Positions 1-8,857 of a stretch of 64,000 nucleotides of DNA are shown one piece after another. The DNA lies in assembly GCA_900110015.1 (NCBI GenBank), contig FOCD01000002.1:496001-560000 (forward strand). The letters run 5' to 3'. The translations under genes and the position numbers were made by a program. This stretch comes from Terribacillus saccharophilus. Lineage in GTDB: Bacteria > Bacillota > Bacilli > Bacillales > Amphibacillaceae. Within the stretch, counting starts at the first letter, position 1. Each line of letters opens with the position of its first letter. The notes under the pieces are model-generated. The model was given only the letters and a program-made list of their open reading frames with translations. It was not told the origin of the DNA and made no database searches.

Positions 1-2
1 CT

Positions 3-347
3 GACTTGGTGACAGCCGTCTGGACTGGCTATGATAATAACCGTTCCATGGAGAAAGTAAAAGAGCTTGCCTACAGCAAAGAAATTTGGGCAGGATTTAT
101 GGAAGCAGCGCATCAGGGCGAACCAATCAAAGCATTCCGGCCTCCTGCCGGTGTTCGAGGTATGTTTGTTGATCCTGATTCCGGCTTTCTGTCCACGTCT
201 TATTGCGAAAAGCGCCGATTTACTTATTTTGTTCGAGGTACAGAACCTAAGCTATACTGCCGACCTGATTTAGATGAGTATCCTCTCCATCATGACCAGG
301 AAGAACCTATGAACAGACGCAAACGCTGGTTTGATTGGCTGTTTTAA
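3..347 (+). CDS. pbpG: Class A penicillin-binding protein, C-terminal end (5' truncated by window)
   Basis: The reading frame is open from the left window edge and continues from upstream, so only the last ~114 residues are present. The segment DLVTAVWTGYDNN matches the end of the transpeptidase domain of bifunctional penicillin-binding proteins (the stretch following the KTG motif), which cross-link peptidoglycan outside the membrane. The catalytic serine and the glycosyltransferase domain lie outside the window. The tail ends in a basic, aromatic stretch (NRRKRWFDWLF). In B. subtilis pbpG (ywhE) is next to ywhD, and here ywhD follows convergently, which supports the pbpG assignment over other class A enzymes. 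The symbol rests on this neighbourhood. Confidence 0.75.
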   Translation, partial: DLVTAVWTGYDNNRSMEKVKELAYSKEIWAGFMEAAHQGEPIKAFRPPAGVRGMFVDPDSGFLSTSYCEKRRFTYFVRGTEPKLYCRPDLDEYPLHHDQEEPMNRRKRWFDWLF

Positions 348-352
348 AAAGA

Positions 353-386
353 AAAGCCGCTGTCCCTTTTTCGGGAAAGCGGCTTT
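353..386. terminator. Bidirectional terminator between pbpG and ywhD
   Basis: AAAGCCGCT (353-361) pairs with AGCGGCTTT (378-386), with additional inner CCC/GGG pairing. An A-rich run precedes the stem and serves as the U-tract for the ywhD side. Confidence 0.8.
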
Positions 387-389
387 GAT

Positions 390-890
390 TTATTGCAGTT
401 GGTTTTCCAGATCCTTCGGCGACCTGCTCCAGAATTCCGGTTTATATTCCTTTAGGAACTCCAACAGCAATTCCTTCGATACATCATCCATATGCTCAAG
501 CACATACTTGCCTTTCATAGACTGCTCCATATGCTTCACATGCTCCGGCATAGATTTATAAGCGATACGATTCGGCCGATCAACAAGAATTTCGCTGGCA
601 GCTGCTCCAAAGTAATAAGGGCCTTCTCCGCCATTTTGCACCGTCACCCAGACAATCCAATACAGCTTTCCGTCTTGTACTTTTTCCTTCTCATGCTGGA
701 ACCGCACACGTCTTTCCACTTGACTGCGAGCATGCATCGCCGCCATATCCACGTATGCTGTTTTCTCATTCGGATCAACGATGACCGGACTCATATTCTC
801 CAGACTGATCGAACCGACCCCATATCCGCCATGACCGTCCGTAGAATCGTCCTTCATGATCGTGAAAGCATTATTTTTCTTCTTTTCCAC
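390..890 (-). CDS. ywhD: YwhD family protein
   Basis: A 166-residue protein of the YwhD family, whose function is unknown and which is typical of Bacillaceae. The sequence is soluble, without signal peptide or membrane segment, and the full family length is present. The start is GTG at 888-890, preceded by GGGAG at a normal spacing. It lies convergent to pbpG, as in B. subtilis, and both genes share a terminator. Nothing in the sequence suggests a catalytic site that I can name. Confidence 0.88.
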   Translation of the reverse strand: MEKKKNNAFTIMKDDSTDGHGGYGVGSISLENMSPVIVDPNEKTAYVDMAAMHARSQVERRVRFQHEKEKVQDGKLYWIVWVTVQNGGEGPYYFGAAASEILVDRPNRIAYKSMPEHVKHMEQSMKGKYVLEHMDDVSKELLLEFLKEYKPEFWSRSPKDLENQLQ

Positions 891-939
891 ATATACCGCT
901 CCCTCGACTTTTGCTTCTATAGTAGCATGTGTCGGATTA

Positions 940-2904
940 TCACTTCAATTCAATTGTTTTATCGTGGAAACGGAAAGCATCGGGTGATGCAGTTAGACCA
1001 GCTGCAGCTTGCTTGTCTGACACTGCTGTTTGCACCCTTCTATCCTTTGTTCCCTTAATACCCAGCCTGCTATGTTCCACTTCTTTCAAACCTGCGACTA
1101 TTAGCTGTACACAGAATATGAGGAAAAGAAATGCGGCAATGACAACTGCGCTGTAATAACCATCCGGCTGCATGAGCATGTACCGAAGAAACGGTATCTG
1201 AGAGGACCACTCCGCTGTGGCTGGATAAACTAGGTCTCCTTTAACAACTGTTCCTCCAAAATATACCCCGAAAATCCCTAGATGAATAAATAAAACAAGC
1301 ACTTGAGCTGTTTGCTGTCCAAATAGAATGAAACATCTCATGCGTATCTGCGGCCATACATGCTTTCGTATGAGATGCAGTTTGCTTCCTCCAAGTATAG
1401 TCCCACTTGTTACAAAAGCAGTGGAAAGTGCATGATCAATTTCTTTGCTTAAAAGCGAGGTTGTAAGCGGGAGTACAAGTAAAAGCAAGATCAGTATCTG
1501 CCAAAAGATTTTTTCCGTTATAGTAAGATCATAATAAACACTTGCCCCAATAATTGGGGTTAACAGGAAGAGCGCCAATAATGATTGCGGGATATAATGC
1601 AGAGTGTCCGTGAACTTGTCCAAAATTTTCCTGACTTTCATTGGAACTAAGAGCACATAGGGGATAGCTAGTAGAAATCCACCGCCAATCCGTAAAGCCG
1701 CGAGAAGGATAGCAAACCCTATTGTGAATTTTGCCCCCGTTATAAGCACATCATCCAGATGTCTTCCGCTTCTGTCAGTTCCGAGCCAGTAATCATCATT
1801 AGGTGGAAATGGAGCTTTATCTACCGCTCTCCCATCTTCGTATTGATATTCTGTCACTTGAATGGACGGATCAGCCCAGACAGTATAAAGACAGCTCGCC
1901 AGAAACAAAAGCAGAATCAAAGCTGAACCCGTCACAAATTTCCAATTACGGTAAACGGGAGAATGTTTGATATTTCTCTTGAAGGAGAGTACACTCCCTT
2001 TCTTCCTTTTTCCGACTAAAGGTACCTTTCTCCAGACCGGCGGCTCCTGTTTAACTGTTCTTTCCCTAACAAGAACTCTGTCAGCAACTCCATAAATAAT
2101 ATAAAAAGGGATAAAGAAAAACACTAATATAAAGAATATCTCGATGGCATTTGATCCGTCCCTTAACAGTAAGTCTTTTAAAATACTAGTAATACCGTAT
2201 AAATTCATAATATATTCAATGGCTGGAATAGTAGACATTGTTGCCCATGTAATTACCTTCGTATGCAAAAAAGCAGTAGGTAAAATATTTCGCAGCATAT
2301 GTACAAAAAGAATATAGCTTTTGCTTAATCCCTTGCTTTTCGCCAGGACGACATAGTCTTTTTGTTGTTCTTCCTCCAGCATAGACAAGACTATCCGGTA
2401 AAAGGAAAAGAACGGCAAGATAGCGATAATAAGTATTGGCAGGATATAGATTTCATCGCTGCCAACTGAACTGAATTGCAGCAAGAGAAAGCCGAATTGT
2501 TTGTACAGGAAAACAACAAGCAGCTGGATTCCGAAGGCTATAAGTACATCAGGGATTGATTCAGCAATATTGCCTAATCGTTTCAACGGCTCAACTACCC
2601 TTTTGGGCAATAAAAAAGAAAGCACTGCAAAAAGCAGACCACCACCAAACCCTGTCACTAAAGCAAGAATTAGTATTGTCATGGAATAAGATATAGCATC
2701 ACCAAAGAAAGAAGTTATAGAATAGGTCCTGTTAAATGGTGTTGTATACACCCACTGAGATGGATCCATCACTTGTTCAACTAAGTGAAAAACATTATGC
2801 CAGTATCCGAAAAAACCTGCGGAAAATACCGATGGAATACAACTTACTAGTAATATAGCTACCAGTCCTAATACTAGATAGCTGAAGAAAGAAACTATGC
2901 GCAT
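940..2904 (-). CDS. Fused two-domain ABC transporter permease (DppB/DppC-like)
   Basis: A 654-residue polytopic membrane protein built from two binding-protein-dependent permease halves. Residues ~1-290 carry about six membrane segments and an EAA-type cytoplasmic loop (VVLAKSKGLSKSYILFVHML followed by RNILPTAF), as in DppB/OppB. After a basic linker (~290-320) a second half (~330-620) has the DppC/OppC plan, including the NDDYWLGTDRSGRH-type periplasmic segment typical of OppC proteins and a second, poorer EAA loop around GGSKLHLIRKHVWPQ. Peptide permeases are normally two separate genes accompanied by ATPases and a binding protein; none is nearby. The ribosome site before ATG 2904 is weak (AAAGTGGG). 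The first half is more AT-rich than the flanks. Substrate unknown. Confidence 0.8.
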   Translation of the reverse strand: MRIVSFFSYLVLGLVAILLVSCIPSVFSAGFFGYWHNVFHLVEQVMDPSQWVYTTPFNRTYSITSFFGDAISYSMTILILALVTGFGGGLLFAVLSFLLPKRVVEPLKRLGNIAESIPDVLIAFGIQLLVVFLYKQFGFLLLQFSSVGSDEIYILPILIIAILPFFSFYRIVLSMLEEEQQKDYVVLAKSKGLSKSYILFVHMLRNILPTAFLHTKVITWATMSTIPAIEYIMNLYGITSILKDLLLRDGSNAIEIFFILVFFFIPFYIIYGVADRVLVRERTVKQEPPVWRKVPLVGKRKKGSVLSFKRNIKHSPVYRNWKFVTGSALILLLFLASCLYTVWADPSIQVTEYQYEDGRAVDKAPFPPNDDYWLGTDRSGRHLDDVLITGAKFTIGFAILLAALRIGGGFLLAIPYVLLVPMKVRKILDKFTDTLHYIPQSLLALFLLTPIIGASVYYDLTITEKIFWQILILLLLVLPLTTSLLSKEIDHALSTAFVTSGTILGGSKLHLIRKHVWPQIRMRCFILFGQQTAQVLVLFIHLGIFGVYFGGTVVKGDLVYPATAEWSSQIPFLRYMLMQPDGYYSAVVIAAFLFLIFCVQLIVAGLKEVEHSRLGIKGTKDRRVQTAVSDKQAAAGLTASPDAFRFHDKTIELK

Positions 2905-3087
2905 ACATGACCCACTTTCAATATACGTTTTTTCTATTATATTACAATATTCTGTAAATTTACCAGAATATTTAAGTGTCGAAATTCTACAAATCCATCC
3001 AAGTACGGAACTATTACCACCCTACAGCCGATTAGAGAGCATTTTATCCGGGAAGAGTACAGCAGCAAATATCGAAAGGAAGATTTC

Positions 3088-3822
3088 ATGTATTTTTGGC
3101 TTAGTTTGATTTTCGCAGCAGGATTCGCACTCATCCATTACTTCTCTAAGTACATGAGTTTTCTGAAGGAAACACCCCGGAGTAAATTCTTGTCTGTTTC
3201 TGCGGGAATAGCAGTGGCCTATGTGTTCGTCCATCTTCTTCCTGAGTTAAATTCTTATCAGGAACAACTGGAAGCCGAACTAGGAGATAGTATCTGGCGG
3301 TATGCAGAACATCATATTTATATTGTTGCTCTGATCGGGTTGGTACTTTTCTATGGATTGGAAAGAATGGTGACAGTATCGAAACAGACAGACAAACTCA
3401 AAAATCCTGAAGCGGCGGGTTCCGGTGTTTTCTGGCTGCATATCAGCTCTTTCTTTTTATATAACGCTATTATAGGCTACCTGTTGATACGGGAAGAATA
3501 TGAATCTCCTCTTGGGATGCTGTTCTATTTTCTCGCTTTAGGTGTCCACTTCATTACCAATGACCGGAGTCTGCGGAGTGATCACAAACATATCTATGAT
3601 AAGTATGGAAGATTACTTCTTACAGGCGCCATTATTTTAGGCTGGTTCATTGGCATTTTAACCGAATTGAACGAAGTAGCAATCTCCATTCTTAATGCTT
3701 TTATTGCAGGAGGTATCGTATTGAATGTACTGAAAGAAGAGCTTCCTGAGGAAAAGGAAAGCAGTATCGGAAGCTTCCTGTTTGGCGCAGCCGGATACAC
3801 CATATTGTTATTACTTGTGTAA
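3088..3822 (+). CDS. ZIP-like integral membrane protein
   Basis: A 244-residue protein with about seven hydrophobic segments. The stretch SVSAGIAVAYVFVHLLPEL resembles the helix of ZIP-family divalent metal transporters that carries metal ligands (H and E one turn apart), and a second helix contains H and N residues (ALGVHFITND). It is shorter and more divergent than a canonical ZIP transporter, so metal transport is an inference. The start ATG 3088 is preceded by GGAAG. The gene is monocistronic, with a strong terminator directly downstream. Confidence 0.6.
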   Translation: MYFWLSLIFAAGFALIHYFSKYMSFLKETPRSKFLSVSAGIAVAYVFVHLLPELNSYQEQLEAELGDSIWRYAEHHIYIVALIGLVLFYGLERMVTVSKQTDKLKNPEAAGSGVFWLHISSFFLYNAIIGYLLIREEYESPLGMLFYFLALGVHFITNDRSLRSDHKHIYDKYGRLLLTGAIILGWFIGILTELNEVAISILNAFIAGGIVLNVLKEELPEEKESSIGSFLFGAAGYTILLLLV

Positions 3823-3824
3823 TT

Positions 3825-3862
3825 AAAAGAGCGAAGGATCACGTGGATCCCTCGCTCTTTTT
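3825..3862. terminator. Bidirectional terminator
   Basis: AAAGAGCGA (3826-3834) pairs with TCGCTCTTT (3852-3860), and GGATC/GGATCC pairing lies inside. A-rich and T-rich runs on both sides serve the ZIP-like gene and ywgA. Confidence 0.85.
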
Positions 3863-4365
3863 CATGCTTGCTGTTGTTTCAATGATTTGATGAACTCCCA
3901 AGCTTGGGTCATCTCTTCATCGGTATAATTTTGTTTTTTCTTTACTGTCCGTACTTTATCTTCCACTTCTTCCTGCGGCAGTTCTTCAAAATACAGCATC
4001 GTGGAAACTAGCTCCAGGAAACGAGAGCTTTTTTCTTTCAGCAGGCGGATAGACGCCTGGTAATCCGGAAATTGATTATCGTAATGTGATAGAAACTGTT
4101 GGCCTTCCTCCGTAATTGTATAACGGTATTGGAAATAGCTGCTTTTATCCTCTTTTGTCTCTTTGATCAAACCGAGGTTGCTCAGTTCATCCACACGCAG
4201 GGACAATTCCTCCGAATAGGGACCGAATAGATGGAATTCATATTTTTCACCGAACGGAATACCATTTTTCTTCAGTATGTAAATCATCTTTTGCAGTTTC
4301 TTTCTTCCTACCACTTCTTCCACGGAAGAAAAGAATTGCAGGAGATTTGCGTGGTTGGCTAGCAT
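3862..4365 (-). CDS. ywgA: YwgA family protein
   Basis: A 167-residue soluble protein matching YwgA of B. subtilis, of unknown biochemical function. The N-terminal half reads like a winged-helix domain (GRKKLQKMIYILKKNGIPFG, then a strand/helix pattern), so nucleic acid binding is possible but unproven. AAGGAGG precedes ATG 4365. It starts 12 bases after the ywfO stop codon on the same strand, so the two are almost certainly one operon, as in B. subtilis. Confidence 0.85.
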   Translation of the reverse strand: MLANHANLLQFFSSVEEVVGRKKLQKMIYILKKNGIPFGEKYEFHLFGPYSEELSLRVDELSNLGLIKETKEDKSSYFQYRYTITEEGQQFLSHYDNQFPDYQASIRLLKEKSSRFLELVSTMLYFEELPQEEVEDKVRTVKKKQNYTDEEMTQAWEFIKSLKQQQA

Positions 4366-4377
4366 AGCTGCTCCTCC

Positions 4378-5673
4378 TTATTGGAATAAAATCTCATAGA
4401 TCCGTTGCTTCTGTTGACTGTCATCCGGCAGGGCTTCTAGAATGTCCTGAGGGAAATACAATTTATGGTCTGTTCGTTTTTTACCCGAAATCGCTTCGAC
4501 AATATCCGATTGACGTGATAATTCCTTCAATTTTCCATTTGGCAACTGTAAATGGATCGGCAAACGCTCTTCTTCCTCGCCTGGACGATAGAAATCATAA
4601 GGCAAATCAGATGACGAATCATCAATCAGATAATATTCCGGATCGATGCCTACTTCACTGAAGAGCCGAGACAGCTCGACCATCTCTTTAACATGCAGAA
4701 GCGGATTGAACTCGATATACTTAAACAGTCTGCGATTCAGGAATCTTTCACACAAGTCCCTTAGTATATCATCATCTTCTTCAAGCCAAGCTTGGAAATA
4801 GAAGGATGTTACATTTTCATCAAGCCGTATATAATCTTCTAAGGTGACATTTTCATCAAACAAGGAAATAAAATGCTGCGGTCGCAACTTGAATGTATAG
4901 TCACTTTTATAAAGTGCTTTTGCACGATGCAGGATTTTCGTCAGAATTACTTCCGCACTGCGTGTTACTGGGTGGAAATATACTTGCCAATACATTTGGT
5001 AGCGGCTCATGATATAATCCTCGACTGCATGCATGCCAGATTCTTTGATCACAACCTGATCCTCACGAGGGCGCATTACCCGAAGTATTCTTTCCATGTC
5101 AAAATGGCCATAGCTTACACCTGTAAAATAGGCATCACGCTGCAAATAATCCATCCTGTCCGCATCGATCTGGCTTGAGATGATACTGACGATTAATTTA
5201 TCACCATATGTCTTATTGATAACCTCAGCTACCTTTTTCGGAAAGCTTGCACTAACTTTCCGCAGCACATGATTGACTCCAGTATTTCCAAGGATAATCT
5301 TGCGGGTGAACTCTTCATGATCTAAGCCAAAAACCTTTTCGAAGGAATGAGAATAAGGTCCATGACCGAGATCGTGGAGCAAAGCTGCGCAGAGAAGCAG
5401 CAACCGCTGTTCCTTTTTCCAGTTCTTCCGGTTCTCGAAATTATTTACAATCCGTCTGACAATCTCATAGACCCCTAAAGAATGATTAAAACGGCTGTGT
5501 TCAGCACCATGAAACGTCATATAAGAGGTTCCTAGCTGCTTGATCCTGCGAAGCCGTTGGAATTCAGGCGTTGCTATCAGATCCCATATTACCCTGTCAC
5601 GGACATGTACATAGCGATGCACCGGATCTTTGAAAACTTTTTCTTCATCTAGCTTTTCATCTCGATACGCCAT
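4378..5673 (-). CDS. ywfO: HD-domain phosphohydrolase (dNTP triphosphohydrolase-like)
   Basis: A 431-residue cytoplasmic protein of the YwfO family of HD-domain nucleotide phosphohydrolases. The metal-binding HD motif is visible as AALLHDLGHGPYSHSFE (around residues 97-113), with an upstream H and R (HSRFNHSLGV, residues ~58-67) and a downstream D in SSQIDADRMDYLQRD, completing the H...HD...D set. Relatives act on deoxynucleoside triphosphates (EF1143-type), so nucleotide pool control is the likely role. The full length is present. The gene leads a two-gene operon with ywgA. The intergenic region to lipL contains no obvious structured element. Confidence 0.88.
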   Translation of the reverse strand: MAYRDEKLDEEKVFKDPVHRYVHVRDRVIWDLIATPEFQRLRRIKQLGTSYMTFHGAEHSRFNHSLGVYEIVRRIVNNFENRKNWKKEQRLLLLCAALLHDLGHGPYSHSFEKVFGLDHEEFTRKIILGNTGVNHVLRKVSASFPKKVAEVINKTYGDKLIVSIISSQIDADRMDYLQRDAYFTGVSYGHFDMERILRVMRPREDQVVIKESGMHAVEDYIMSRYQMYWQVYFHPVTRSAEVILTKILHRAKALYKSDYTFKLRPQHFISLFDENVTLEDYIRLDENVTSFYFQAWLEEDDDILRDLCERFLNRRLFKYIEFNPLLHVKEMVELSRLFSEVGIDPEYYLIDDSSSDLPYDFYRPGEEEERLPIHLQLPNGKLKELSRQSDIVEAISGKKRTDHKLYFPQDILEALPDDSQQKQRIYEILFQ

Positions 5674-5801
5674 TTCCTTTGCCTCACTTTATGTCATTCT
5701 GTCTCGTATTTTTTTGTCCAATAGACTTAGTTTATAAAATATCAGGTCCCCCGTAAACAACTAAAAGTAATTTTTACTCGTTTCTTGTCTACCCCATTCT
5801 T

Positions 5802-5810
5802 TGCTATACT
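5802..5810 (+). promoter_or_regulatory. Extended -10 promoter of lipL
   Basis: TGCTATACT at 5802-5810 is an extended -10 box (TGnTATAnT) 47 bases upstream of the GTG start. A conventional -35 at optimal spacing is absent (nearest TTGTCT at 5785-5790 is too close). This also argues that an in-frame TTG at 5801 is not the start codon. Confidence 0.6.
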
Positions 5811-5857
5811 ATGTATTGGCGTTTGACGCCATTCAGCTGAAAAGGAGCGCGTTCTAC

Positions 5858-6682
5858 GTGTTACATACATTATTCAAAACACCTGAATTCCGCATTATCG
5901 ATCATTCCGGTGAAGACGGTCCGGAACAAGCTATGGCCTCCTTCGCGATAGATGATGCCTTAGCCATTTCTGTCGGAGAAAATCTGGCCCCGCCAACTGC
6001 AAGACTGTGGATTCATGACCGCACGATTATGCTCGGCATACCTGATTCCCGTCTTCCTTATATAAAAGAAGGAATATCCTATTTGCAGGAAAAAGGCTAC
6101 AAAGCTGTTGTTCGAAACTCTGGCGGACTCGCTGTCCTGCTCGATAAAGGTGTTGTCAATCTATCCTTTATCTTCCCAGATGCCAAGCACATCGGGATTC
6201 ATGATGGATATCAAGCGATGGTTTCCTTCATCCAATATATTTTCCAGGATCTTACCGATAAAATTGAAGCTTTTGAGATAGTCGGTTCTTATTGTCCTGG
6301 GACCTATGATTTGAGCATAGATGGTCGTAAATTTGCCGGCATTTCCCAGCGCAGGGTAAAAGACGGTTCTGCTGTCCAAATCTACTTATGTGTAGATGGA
6401 AGCGGCGCGGCGCGTGCCGAGATCGTTCAAGGATTCTATGAAAGAGCTAAAAAAGATGCGGAAACTCGTTTCACCTTCCCTGATGTAGTGCCGGAAACGA
6501 TGGCTTCGCTGGAAGAATTGCTCCAGGTTTCCCTTACAAGTGAACAAGTGTGTAAGCGGATTGTTGATGGACTAGCCTCTATCACACATATCGATCCTTC
6601 CTCAGAAATGACGGTACAAGAAGCGCAGCTGCAGCAGGAACGGATGAAGCTGATGCGTGCTCGAAATGAAAATTTCCAATAA
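5858..6682 (+). CDS. lipL: Octanoyl-[GcvH]:protein N-octanoyltransferase
   Basis: LipL moves octanoyl groups from the H protein of glycine cleavage to the E2 subunits of 2-oxoacid dehydrogenases, the second transfer of the Bacillus lipoylation route. I choose GTG at 5858 because AAAGGAG (5841-5847) sits ten bases upstream, giving 274 residues, close to the family length. The BPL/LplA-like fold is recognisable: RNSGGLAVLLDKGVVNLS, then VGSYCPGTYDLSIDGRKFAG, which supplies the catalytic Cys (residue 146) and the conserved Lys (about 158). Neighbouring pta and ywfO are the same as in B. subtilis. Confidence 0.92.
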   Translation: MLHTLFKTPEFRIIDHSGEDGPEQAMASFAIDDALAISVGENLAPPTARLWIHDRTIMLGIPDSRLPYIKEGISYLQEKGYKAVVRNSGGLAVLLDKGVVNLSFIFPDAKHIGIHDGYQAMVSFIQYIFQDLTDKIEAFEIVGSYCPGTYDLSIDGRKFAGISQRRVKDGSAVQIYLCVDGSGAARAEIVQGFYERAKKDAETRFTFPDVVPETMASLEELLQVSLTSEQVCKRIVDGLASITHIDPSSEMTVQEAQLQQERMKLMRARNENFQ

Positions 6683-6683
6683 A

Positions 6684-6716
6684 AAGCCGCTGACCGATTA
6701 ATCGGTTCAGCGGTTT
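6684..6716. terminator. Bidirectional terminator lipL / ytvA
   Basis: CCGCTGACCGAT pairs with ATCGGTTCAGCGG with one bulged base (6687-6713). An A-run lies on one side and a T-rich run on the other. Confidence 0.85.
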
Positions 6717-7510
6717 TCTTTTTCCAGAAACGCTAAAGCTTGTTTCACTGTCGAATAGAACGTGATGTTTTGATCACTGAAATCTGTTTGACGAACACTT
6801 TCCATAGCCATCTTCGGGTGGAATCCCGTAATGATCATGCGCGTGCCCATCATATCAAGCAGTTGGTGAAGTCGCAGTACACCGTGATGAACACCGCTAT
6901 GGAAGCGACTGATTCCTTGCAGATCAAGAATGAAATTCCGTTCCCCTGTCTGCTGGACGTGCTCACCTACTCGCTCCAGTATCTGGTTCAGCCTGCGATC
7001 ATCAACATCCCCAATCAACGGCAAGATGGATGTAGTGTCCGTAATCGGGACAATCGGCGTGGACAATCGGGATACTTCTTCCAGGTAATGAGAAACAAGT
7101 TCTTCACTTTGCTTTCTCTGTGTTACATCTTTCTGTACACCGACGAAGAAAGTCTTCTGCTCACTTTCCAAATAAATCGGATAAATCTCCAGCTCATTCC
7201 AGAACATTTCACCGTTTTTGCGATAGTTCTTCAACTCTACCACGACAGTCTTTTTATCACTTATTGCATCACGGACGGCTGCAACATCTTCTTTTCTCGT
7301 ATCTTTACCTTGAAGAAAGCGGCAGTTATGGCCGAGAATTTCTTCAGAAGGATAACCAGTAAGTTCTTCGAAACCTTTGTTTGTATAAATAATCGGATTA
7401 TCAGGAAGTGAGGGGTCTGTGATTACCACTCCTGCTCCTACGTAATCGATGGCATGCTTCACAAACTGATCTGTTACTTCGGATGAATAGCGGATATCAT
7501 TGCCCAACAA
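6707..7510 (-). CDS. ytvA: Blue-light photoreceptor, LOV-STAS (YtvA-like)
   Basis: A 267-residue soluble protein. Residues ~18-125 form a LOV (PAS) domain with the flavin-adduct motif GHNCRFLQG; the photoactive cysteine is residue 63, equivalent to Cys62 of YtvA. A helical linker (QRKQSEELVSHYLEEVSRLS) leads to a C-terminal STAS domain (~150-260), which in YtvA couples light sensing to the RsbR stressosome and the SigB general stress response. The start is TTG at 7508-7510, placed by AAAGGAGTGAG about seven bases upstream. The gene is inserted between lipL and pta, which are close neighbours in B. subtilis, where ytvA lies elsewhere. Confidence 0.92.
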   Translation of the reverse strand: MLGNDIRYSSEVTDQFVKHAIDYVGAGVVITDPSLPDNPIIYTNKGFEELTGYPSEEILGHNCRFLQGKDTRKEDVAAVRDAISDKKTVVVELKNYRKNGEMFWNELEIYPIYLESEQKTFFVGVQKDVTQRKQSEELVSHYLEEVSRLSTPIVPITDTTSILPLIGDVDDRRLNQILERVGEHVQQTGERNFILDLQGISRFHSGVHHGVLRLHQLLDMMGTRMIITGFHPKMAMESVRQTDFSDQNITFYSTVKQALAFLEKENR

Positions 7511-7580
7511 ATACTCACTCCTTTTGCATCTTAGACAAGGCTATTTTACTATAATTAGGCAGGAAAAACAAAACAAACAA

Positions 7581-7612
7581 AAAAGACACCTTCCTTTGAG
7601 AAAGGCGTCTTC
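7581..7612 (-). terminator. Terminator of pta
   Basis: On the minus strand AAGACGCCTT (7611-7602) pairs with AAGGTGTCTT (7592-7583) through G-U wobble, followed by a T-run. Confidence 0.85.
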
Positions 7613-7621
7613 CATATTTGC

Positions 7622-8596
7622 TTATTCTACGGATTGAGCAGCAGTGATAAGTGTAAGCTTGTACACATCATCTGCATTACAGCCGCGGGACAAATCGTTT
7701 ACTGGTGCGTTCAGACCTTGTAGGATTGGACCTACAGCATCGAAATTACCAAGACGCTGAGCAATTTTGTACCCAATGTTACCTGCTTCTAGGCTAGGGA
7801 ATACGAATACATTCGCATCACCTTTCAATACAGCATCCGGTGCTTTTTTCGCAGCAACAGATGGTACAAAGGCTGCATCGAATTGGAATTCGCCATCTAC
7901 AACAAGGTTAGGATTTTTCTCTTTCGCAATCGCTAGCGCATCCGATACTTTTTCAGTTTCCGGAGATTTAGCAGATCCTTTAGTCGAGAAGCTAAGCAAT
8001 GCTACTTTTGGATCAATACCGAACATAGCCGCTGTTTCAGCACTTGCTACAGCAATTTCCGCAAGATCCTGGCTGTCAGGTGCGATGTTGATAGCACAGT
8101 CACCGAAAACATAGCGCTCATCTTCTCGTACCATTACGAATGCACCAGAAGTCTTCTTGTATCCTGGTTTCGTTTTAATGATTTGAAGAGCTGGACGTAC
8201 TGTATCAGCAGTAGAATGTGCTGCCCCGCTCACAAGACCGTCAGCTTCGCCTGTATAAACAAGCATAGTACCGAAGTAATTTTCATCTTTTAGTAATTTC
8301 TTTGCATCTTCTTCTGTCGCTTTGCCTTTGCGGCGTTCCACGAACGCTGCAACTAGCTCATCGAATTTCTCATACGTATCCGGGTCAAGAATTGCTGCAC
8401 CGTGCAAGTCGATAGACAATTCTTTTGCCTTTTGCTCCACTTGCTCTTTATTGCCGATCAAAATCGGTGCAATAATCCCCTCTTCGGCAAGCTTTGCTGC
8501 TGCTTCCAAAATACGCTCATCCAAGCCTTCCGGCAAGACGATCTTTTTATTTTGGCCTGTTACTTTTTCCCGCAATGTTTGAAATAAATCACTCAT
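7622..8596 (-). CDS. pta: Phosphate acetyltransferase
   Basis: A 324-residue Pta, converting acetyl-CoA and phosphate to acetyl phosphate and CoA in the overflow acetate pathway. It shows the family signature LLSFSTKGSAKSPETEKV, the substrate-site segment GDCAINIAPDSQDLAEIA and the C-terminal FPSLEAGNIGYKIAQRL. The length equals the B. subtilis enzyme. AGGAGGG lies before ATG 8596. A plausible promoter on the minus strand has TTTAAA and TACTAT boxes with a 17-base spacer. I found no convincing cre site. Confidence 0.96.
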   Translation of the reverse strand: MSDLFQTLREKVTGQNKKIVLPEGLDERILEAAAKLAEEGIIAPILIGNKEQVEQKAKELSIDLHGAAILDPDTYEKFDELVAAFVERRKGKATEEDAKKLLKDENYFGTMLVYTGEADGLVSGAAHSTADTVRPALQIIKTKPGYKKTSGAFVMVREDERYVFGDCAINIAPDSQDLAEIAVASAETAAMFGIDPKVALLSFSTKGSAKSPETEKVSDALAIAKEKNPNLVVDGEFQFDAAFVPSVAAKKAPDAVLKGDANVFVFPSLEAGNIGYKIAQRLGNFDAVGPILQGLNAPVNDLSRGCNADDVYKLTLITAAQSVE

Positions 8597-8710
8597 CCTA
8601 AAACCCTCCTAGAATATGTCTGCATTTCTATAGTAAATCTTTTTGTTTTACTTTTAAAGTCATATCAGTCGCTGCTGATTTTTTTAATTAAAATAACCGC
8701 TCCTTTAGAT

Positions 8711-8776
8711 GTTCCCATTTCTGTCAAAGTATACACACGAAGCATGCTGAACAGTTGATATAATAGATATGGGAAC
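8711..8776. repeat. 8-bp inverted repeat between divergent pta and hemQ, with a -10 box
   Basis: GTTCCCAT (8711-8718) and ATGGGAAC (8769-8776) are perfect inverted copies 50 bases apart in the shared control region of pta and hemQ. A TATAAT (8759-8764) lies just before the right arm and could serve hemQ, although no good -35 is visible. Whether the repeat is an operator is not known. Confidence 0.45.
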
Positions 8777-8857
8777 TAGAAAGCAACGACAAGCATGGTG
8801 TGATGTCGTTTGTGTTACACTATACAAAGAATGTGAACGAAAAAGGAGTGTTTAGGC

